The notes beneath the pieces were generated by a model. The model ran no database searches. It was not told the DNA's origin and saw nothing but the letters and a program-made list of their open reading frames with translations. A stretch of DNA of 35,920 nucleotides from Chara braunii (Eukaryota > Streptophyta > Charophyceae > Charales > Characeae): NCBI GenBank assembly GCA_003427395.1, contig BFEA01000469.1:783953-819872 (forward strand). Direction: 5' to 3'. Positions 31,645 through 35,920 of the stretch are shown here, piece by piece (the first letter of the stretch is position 1; every line of letters starts with the position of its first letter). The position numbers and the translations under genes are program-made.

Positions 31645-32235
31645 TCAAGACCGTGCGATCCATCGGTTTTGAGGGTGGCGGTTCGTTGAAAACTCCCTTC
31701 GGGGCGGGTGTGGTTCCGATGAGTCAATCCATCGGTTGTTGCCACGTGGGGCCTGTCGTCGTATGTTCTGGTTGGGCCCTCGTGGTCCCGGGGTTCTCTG
31801 ATTGGCGCGTTGTCGGCAATTTCCACAAGGCGTGCTGGGCCAGTAGCGGGCTATGGCTTTCCACGGGATGACCCTGAGTTGGTGATACGGGAGAAGAAAA
31901 TGGAAGGGAGGGAAGTTAGTGGAGATAACGACGAAGCCGGGGGGGAAATCATAGCATCGGGGGTCGCTGGTAGTGGCGCAAAGAAACTCCCTAGGACACA
32001 GTTGGTTTTCTGTTAGGCAAGGGTATCTCTGTCGAAGGCTTTCTTCTATCCAAGGGGTGAAGTATTCCGGGTCGTATAACGACTTTGAGCTCTCGGAGCG
32101 TGTCATCATATCATCGCAGAGCTGCGAGATGCCTAAGGGCGGGTCTGTGCCGATCGCAATCACCTCGTGTGAGTACGTGCAGGCCGCGCGAATCGAATCG
32201 TGCTTATACGTGTTCACACGGGATGATTGCTTCAT
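31645..32235 (-). other. ORF inside the LTR (196 codons)
   Basis: Open on the element-sense strand and matched by a 182-codon ORF at 20844-21392 in the other LTR. The two differ by a 30-bp in-frame deletion and many substitutions. Composition is Arg/Pro/Ser-rich without a recognisable domain. In the transcript it would lie in the R/U5 leader. A stop-free stretch from base composition is as likely as a real product. Confidence 0.25.
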
Positions 32236-33070
32236 TGCTAACGCGAAGTGACCACATCCAATCGTTCGTCGTCCTCATTATGTGTGGTTTCAACTGTTTG
32301 GTCGCGAATCGCTATGCGAGGACGCGTGTAAGTGCGCAAAGCAGGTCGTACTTACGCGCGTCCCTACAAGGCGTTTGCTGGTTCTTGGACAAACAACTAC
32401 CCAACTACCTACTCATTCCGCAATTTCCGAGTATGCAAAACGCAACAATCCCGACAGCTCGATCAAAAGATAAGCAGAAATGAGAAAAGGATTAACGACT
32501 GCACAAAATTTCTACCCTACTCATGAGTGCATCAAGGGCAGTAAACAAAGGCAAAGGCAAGGATCAGGTAGAAAGACAAGCAACCAAACATGACATCCAT
32601 TTATTCACTCATACATTCATACACCATATCTGAGATGGGAAATCGCAAGGACAAGTGTGATCGAAAAACCGTCCAAATTCCGAAAAACAGAAACGGGCAA
32701 ATCACCCGGTGCCGAAATCAAAATTTATATACACGAGACAGGAGGGAGAAAAGATAAAAGAAACAGCAAATCCGCGTCCATCAACCTCAAGTCCCTCTTC
32801 CTCTCTCTCTCTCTCCGATGTGGACAGTCCTTCATCGCGCACCAACCCACGAAGCCGTCACCCCGCTTAATCCTCCCGCACCCGTCAGGTTCGCCCGCGC
32901 CCACAGTTCGTCGTCGCCCGCGTCAACCCCGCGCGTTTGGCACCAGCTCGTCGGGTCGCCCGACTCCTGCTCTACTCACCTCTTACTTCGCTCGTGTGCC
33001 GACTCTCTCTGATCGCGCAACCCCGAGCTTCCGCTTAGCTGGTTAAGAGAGATAACTAATCGCGCAGCCG

Positions 33071-33080
33071 GAATTTATAG
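33071..33080 (-). promoter_or_regulatory. TATA box candidate in the 5' LTR
   Basis: CTATAAATTC on minus, about 790 bp into the LTR, conserved at 22241-22250 in the other LTR and with a counterpart near 1782-1795 in the diverged solo LTR. Conservation across three copies supports a promoter role. Confidence 0.45.
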
Positions 33081-33866
33081 CGTGCATGCATGCCCGAAGA
33101 ACACGGAATTACAAGAACTTAGAAGGACGATTAGAGAAGGAACGCCTACGTTCCGCATGGCCTAATCGTGGCGTGGGGGACGTAGCCACTCTCCACACAT
33201 CGATCGGATCATGAAGAGCACGGCTACCAAAACTCAGCGAAAAGAAAGAGAAGAAGGGCGGGCAAGGCGAAGCACAAGAAGAAAGATACAGTTACAATGG
33301 CGCTCGCCCAAAATTACAGTTACAGACACACGATTAAAGGCGCCGACTAATCAGAATTCCGTTGCAGCCGCATGAAGAAGCGCGTAAGCAAAAAGGCGCT
33401 GCGTGGCAAAAGAAAAGTTCTAATTACAAAATTCCTAAATTCCTATCTAATGCGGGAAAAGCAAAAAGCACAAACTTCGAAAAGAAAGTCCGAAATTCCG
33501 AGAGCCGACGAGGCTCGCCAAGATTCAAAAAGGAAAATTTAAAAAGAACGACGCAAAATTCCTGCGCGATGTCCGCGCCTAAAAAATCCGAAACCGAAAC
33601 AAAAGAAACGACGTCAACATTTATTAATCACGCACATGACAGCGCGCCGCAGGCACAGTCAATCAATCAATTGATCGTCCCGGGGCTCACCCGGCCCTGA
33701 ACACAACCATCCGAAAAAGAACCGACGCAAAAAGACGAAGAAGCGAGGACACCGATGCAATTTCCTTCCAATCCCGATCTCCCGTAATTGACCCAACCTT
33801 CCCAGCTTAGGACCCCTCGTCGCTATCGTGCAGAAAGTCGAGCGTCGCAGAAATCGGTTCATCACA

Positions 33867-33870
33867 ACGC
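33867..33870. repeat. Target-site duplication, right copy
   Basis: ACGC, matching 20618-20621. Confidence 0.75.
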
Positions 33871-35500
33871 TTTGCACACCAGGCCAGCATTAGTATATGC
33901 AGCCTTGTGTGTGAGAATAAGTTGACTGCAAAGGGGGACCACTGGGCAAGCAGGTGCTGATTCTTGCCCAGTAAGAGGAGACCAAGGTCCCATAGAATGT
34001 AGAATGTCGTTAGAGAGTGGAAGGCCGCATCCCACCACTGTCATGGTTGGGCGGCCATTGGGCATGCCAACATGCAGTGTTCCAGTGTTCCTCGGGCGGA
34101 CCATGATGCCCTCCTATAGTATGAGCAGATGGAGGACAACTGACTTTTCTGTTCCAAATTTGTTTTGTACTCTAGCCAGTCCAGTGTGGGGAGGCATCGG
34201 TGCAGAATCTGCCACTGCAATGACCGAAGGTTTGTGGGCATGATGTGGCGTATGTGGGCCAACGCAGGTTCTGTATCAGGGTCGGGTGCAGGGGCGAATC
34301 TCAAGCCCATCTTTCAACTATGGTCTGGTTGATTGACACTTCCGGGCCTGAGGCTTTGTATCCCACTTTGACAGTGTAGTCCCATATATGCATTGGCTTC
34401 TCACTTGCCCATTCCCACTCGTTTGGGTTGAAGGACAGTGTCGTGATCGGTGTTGAGGATTCGTAGGCGTAGTGTCCCTCGTTTTGGTTCCCCACCATTC
34501 TTGTCAGCAACAAACCACCCCACATTTCTTCATAGCCAAGCTCCTTATTTCATGTGAGCTTTGACACCCCCGGTAGCAGGGGTTCGTGGGCTTTCAGGAT
34601 GCAGGCTGCATGATCGTTTTTCTTCACTCTGTAAACTGCAAGCGGCAGGGGCAGGTCTGTGTACTTGACGATCCAATCCCCCTGCTGGACAGCAGGTCAC
34701 CATGTTGGGAAGAATGGTGGTTTAAGAGCGAGTTGCCAAACTAGTGGTATGACCTTCCCTAGCATGTTCAGTTTTTCCTCCACATTTTTGGCATAATTCA
34801 GCTGTTGTTGGCGATGAGCGGCAATGGCCCAATCCCCTCTTGCCATGTCCTACAGGCTTCCTATTGTGTAAATAACTTTGTTGACCCAAGTTAGCCATGG
34901 TCAGTTCATCATCAATGGGAAAGGGTTGCTCGATTAGTCCAAGATATGGGGGTTGCCCAAAAGGGGCTTCCGCCATATGTCATGCCACCTGTTGGGAACT
35001 ACATGCAAATTTTTTTTGAAAAAAAACTAAAAAAAACCTATGAAACAGCAAGGCAAAAGTGCACTTTCATGAAATTTCGCCAACATTTGGTGGCCTGCGT
35101 CGGATTGTCCGCCTGCCCTTGCTGCGAAGGGGAGGGTATGAACCAGTACGCATTGGTCAACCATTGGAAGGCATGTACCTGGTTGATGGCTGCCGACTCT
35201 GGAGCTAGTTTGGTGATCTGTAGGTAGGGCGGTGGTGCCCACGGAATGTCGTTACCCGTGAGGAGTTCGAGCGACACTTTAAAAATGAGGGTCTCGCTCT
35301 CCTTTTTTGGGTTGAGTATCCCTAGCCCCCCTTTCGTCCTTGGTTGTGTCAGTACGTCCCATTTCACCTGTGTCACACAACCTTGAGTTTGTGCGGCGTT
35401 TTTCCACAGATTTATTGTTGGACTTTTTTAAGTCTGGCATATTGTTTTCGAGCCTTTTGTTTTAAACCACCAGTACTTGGCCCATACATCGGCCGCGGGC
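33871..35500 (-). pseudogene. LINE ORF2 remnant, C-terminal half
   Basis: Read on minus, pieces in several frames give the region after the RT of a plant-type LINE: VKWDVLTQPRTKGGLGILNP (about 35370), GDWIVKYTDLPLPLAVYRVK (about 34680-34620), a Trp-rich stretch with HIWDYTVKVGYKAS, then the zinc-binding RVT-type domain (RSLQWQILHRCLPTLDWLEY, then GTLEHCMLACP) at about 34041-34235, then LHILMLAWCAKR up to the gypsy insertion. Frameshifts separate ORFs at 35376-35038, 34976-34722, 34525-34301 and 34310-34041, and stops occur near 34720 and 34550. No endonuclease or RT core lies in the window, so the copy is 5'-truncated near 35.5 kb or continues beyond recognition. The frame resumes at 20621-20450. 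Confidence 0.75.
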
Positions 35501-35755
35501 ATTTGACGTTAACGCGCCACAACCTTAGGGGGTCCACACAAATGCCCGGTCGGCCCTACGAGCCTGGGCAATGCAGATTTCGCGACGTCACATCCACAGA
35601 AAAAAAAAAAAAGAAGGAAACGTAAAAACAGAAAGAAAATAAATTGTTCTTTTTTGTTTTGCCGTGAGAGAGAGAGGGAGAGGTGCAAACAGGGGAATGA
35701 ATCCTCCCGCTATTGCGGGAAGATTCGTTCCCGCACGCATGCGCTCTTGCGCATG

Positions 35756-35758
<3 letters not shown>
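35501..35758. other. Non-coding DNA with two hairpins
   Basis: An A run lies at about 35600-35613. Inverted repeats: AATCCTCCCGC (35700-35710) with GCGGGAAGATT (35715-35725), one mismatch; and CATGCGC (35738-35744) with GCGCATG (35749-35755), loop TCTT. GCGGGAAGATTC recurs near 35897. Confidence 0.7.

Positions 35759-35838
<80 letters not shown>
35759..35838. repeat. (TC)n microsatellite
   Basis: 80 bp of uninterrupted TC dinucleotides. The long Glu/Arg ORF on minus is its translation and not a gene. Confidence 0.97.
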
Positions 35839-35840
<2 letters not shown>

Positions 35841-35920
35841 CCGCACCATTCGCACCGTTCGAAGTTTTCAAATTGAAATGGATCTGCCCACGAAAGCGGG
35901 AAGATTCACTCCAATGTTGC

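Larger units (their letters stand above)
20622..33866 (-). mobile_element. Complete degenerate Ty3/gypsy LTR retrotransposon, 13.2 kb
   Basis: Two direct repeats of about 2.4 kb enclose an 8.4-kb internal region coding on the minus strand. In element order: 5' LTR (33866-31425), primer binding site, gag (31376-29988), protease, RT, RNase H, PHD-like finger, integrase (ending about 25310), an unassigned extension (to 23822), a 3' untranslated region and the 3' LTR (23037-20622). The termini are TG and CA with ACGC on both flanks. By eye I counted about 18 substitutions over the first 300 or so aligned LTR bases, plus a 30-bp and a ~50-bp indel, so the insertion is not recent. Several in-frame stops and at least four frameshifts make it non-autonomous. 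At 13.2 kb with 2.4-kb LTRs it is large for the superfamily. It interrupts a LINE. Confidence 0.93.
31425..33866 (-). repeat. 5' LTR of the gypsy element
   Basis: The full-length partner of 20622-23037, about 2.44 kb. The outer end is GGTTCATCACA; the inner end runs CCAACCTCCGAGTCATGCCC with four extra bases relative to the other copy. Minus-strand TATA-like motifs lie at 33071-33080 (CTATAAATTC) and around 32721-32732 (TATAAATTT). Confidence 0.92.

Noticed and set aside
35556-35855. Glu/Arg repeat protein on minus
   Set aside because: Translation of the (TC)n microsatellite.

Overview
The window reads as nuclear DNA of a plant-like eukaryote packed with dead transposable elements. It has many long A/T homopolymers and CT/GA microsatellites, two N positions (2500, 5064), a 13.2-kb Ty3/gypsy element primed by an initiator-Met-like site, chromovirus, LINE and hAT remnants, and no operon-like gene packing. 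The proteins resemble, from memory only, transposon proteins of charophyte green algae such as Chara; I cannot verify the species. I see no intact host gene.

Layout. 64-2276: a diverged solo LTR related to the LTRs of the large gypsy element. 2471-3755: the 3' end of a 5'-truncated LINE on the minus strand, with poly-A tail, a strong hairpin near its 3' end and a short reiterated motif. 3878-5870: non-coding DNA with short repeats. 5875-9498: a minus-strand hAT transposase gene with a very long C-terminal tail and an AT-hook, broken by a 53-bp tandem duplication, a 1-nt insertion and three stops. 9715-10135: a dense cluster of ACGT motifs beside it. 10330-12660: chromovirus pol fragments meeting head to head, the plus-strand part followed by a probable LTR to about 13.9 kb. 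14-17 kb: mostly unassigned, with a zinc-knuckle gag remnant and one short ORF behind a TATA box. 16976-17253 and 17635-18063: two MITE-like elements with flanking 7-bp repeats. 18261-20048: two tandem copies of a ~0.9-kb unknown unit.

20622-33866: a complete but dead Ty3/gypsy retrotransposon on the minus strand. It has 2.4-kb LTRs, a primer binding site, gag with a CCHC knuckle, protease, RT, RNase H, a PHD-like zinc finger, integrase, and a ~490-residue extension after the integrase that I cannot assign to a known family. It sits inside a LINE ORF2 remnant whose halves lie at 33871-35500 and 20450-20621. The reading frame rejoins across the insertion when one copy of the 4-bp target duplication is removed. 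35500-35920 holds microsatellite and hairpin DNA.

The most interesting item is the gypsy element, for its PHD-like finger between RNase H and integrase and its large unassigned C-terminal extension. Next are the hAT gene with its AT-hook tail, the MITE pair, and the LINE 3' hairpin.
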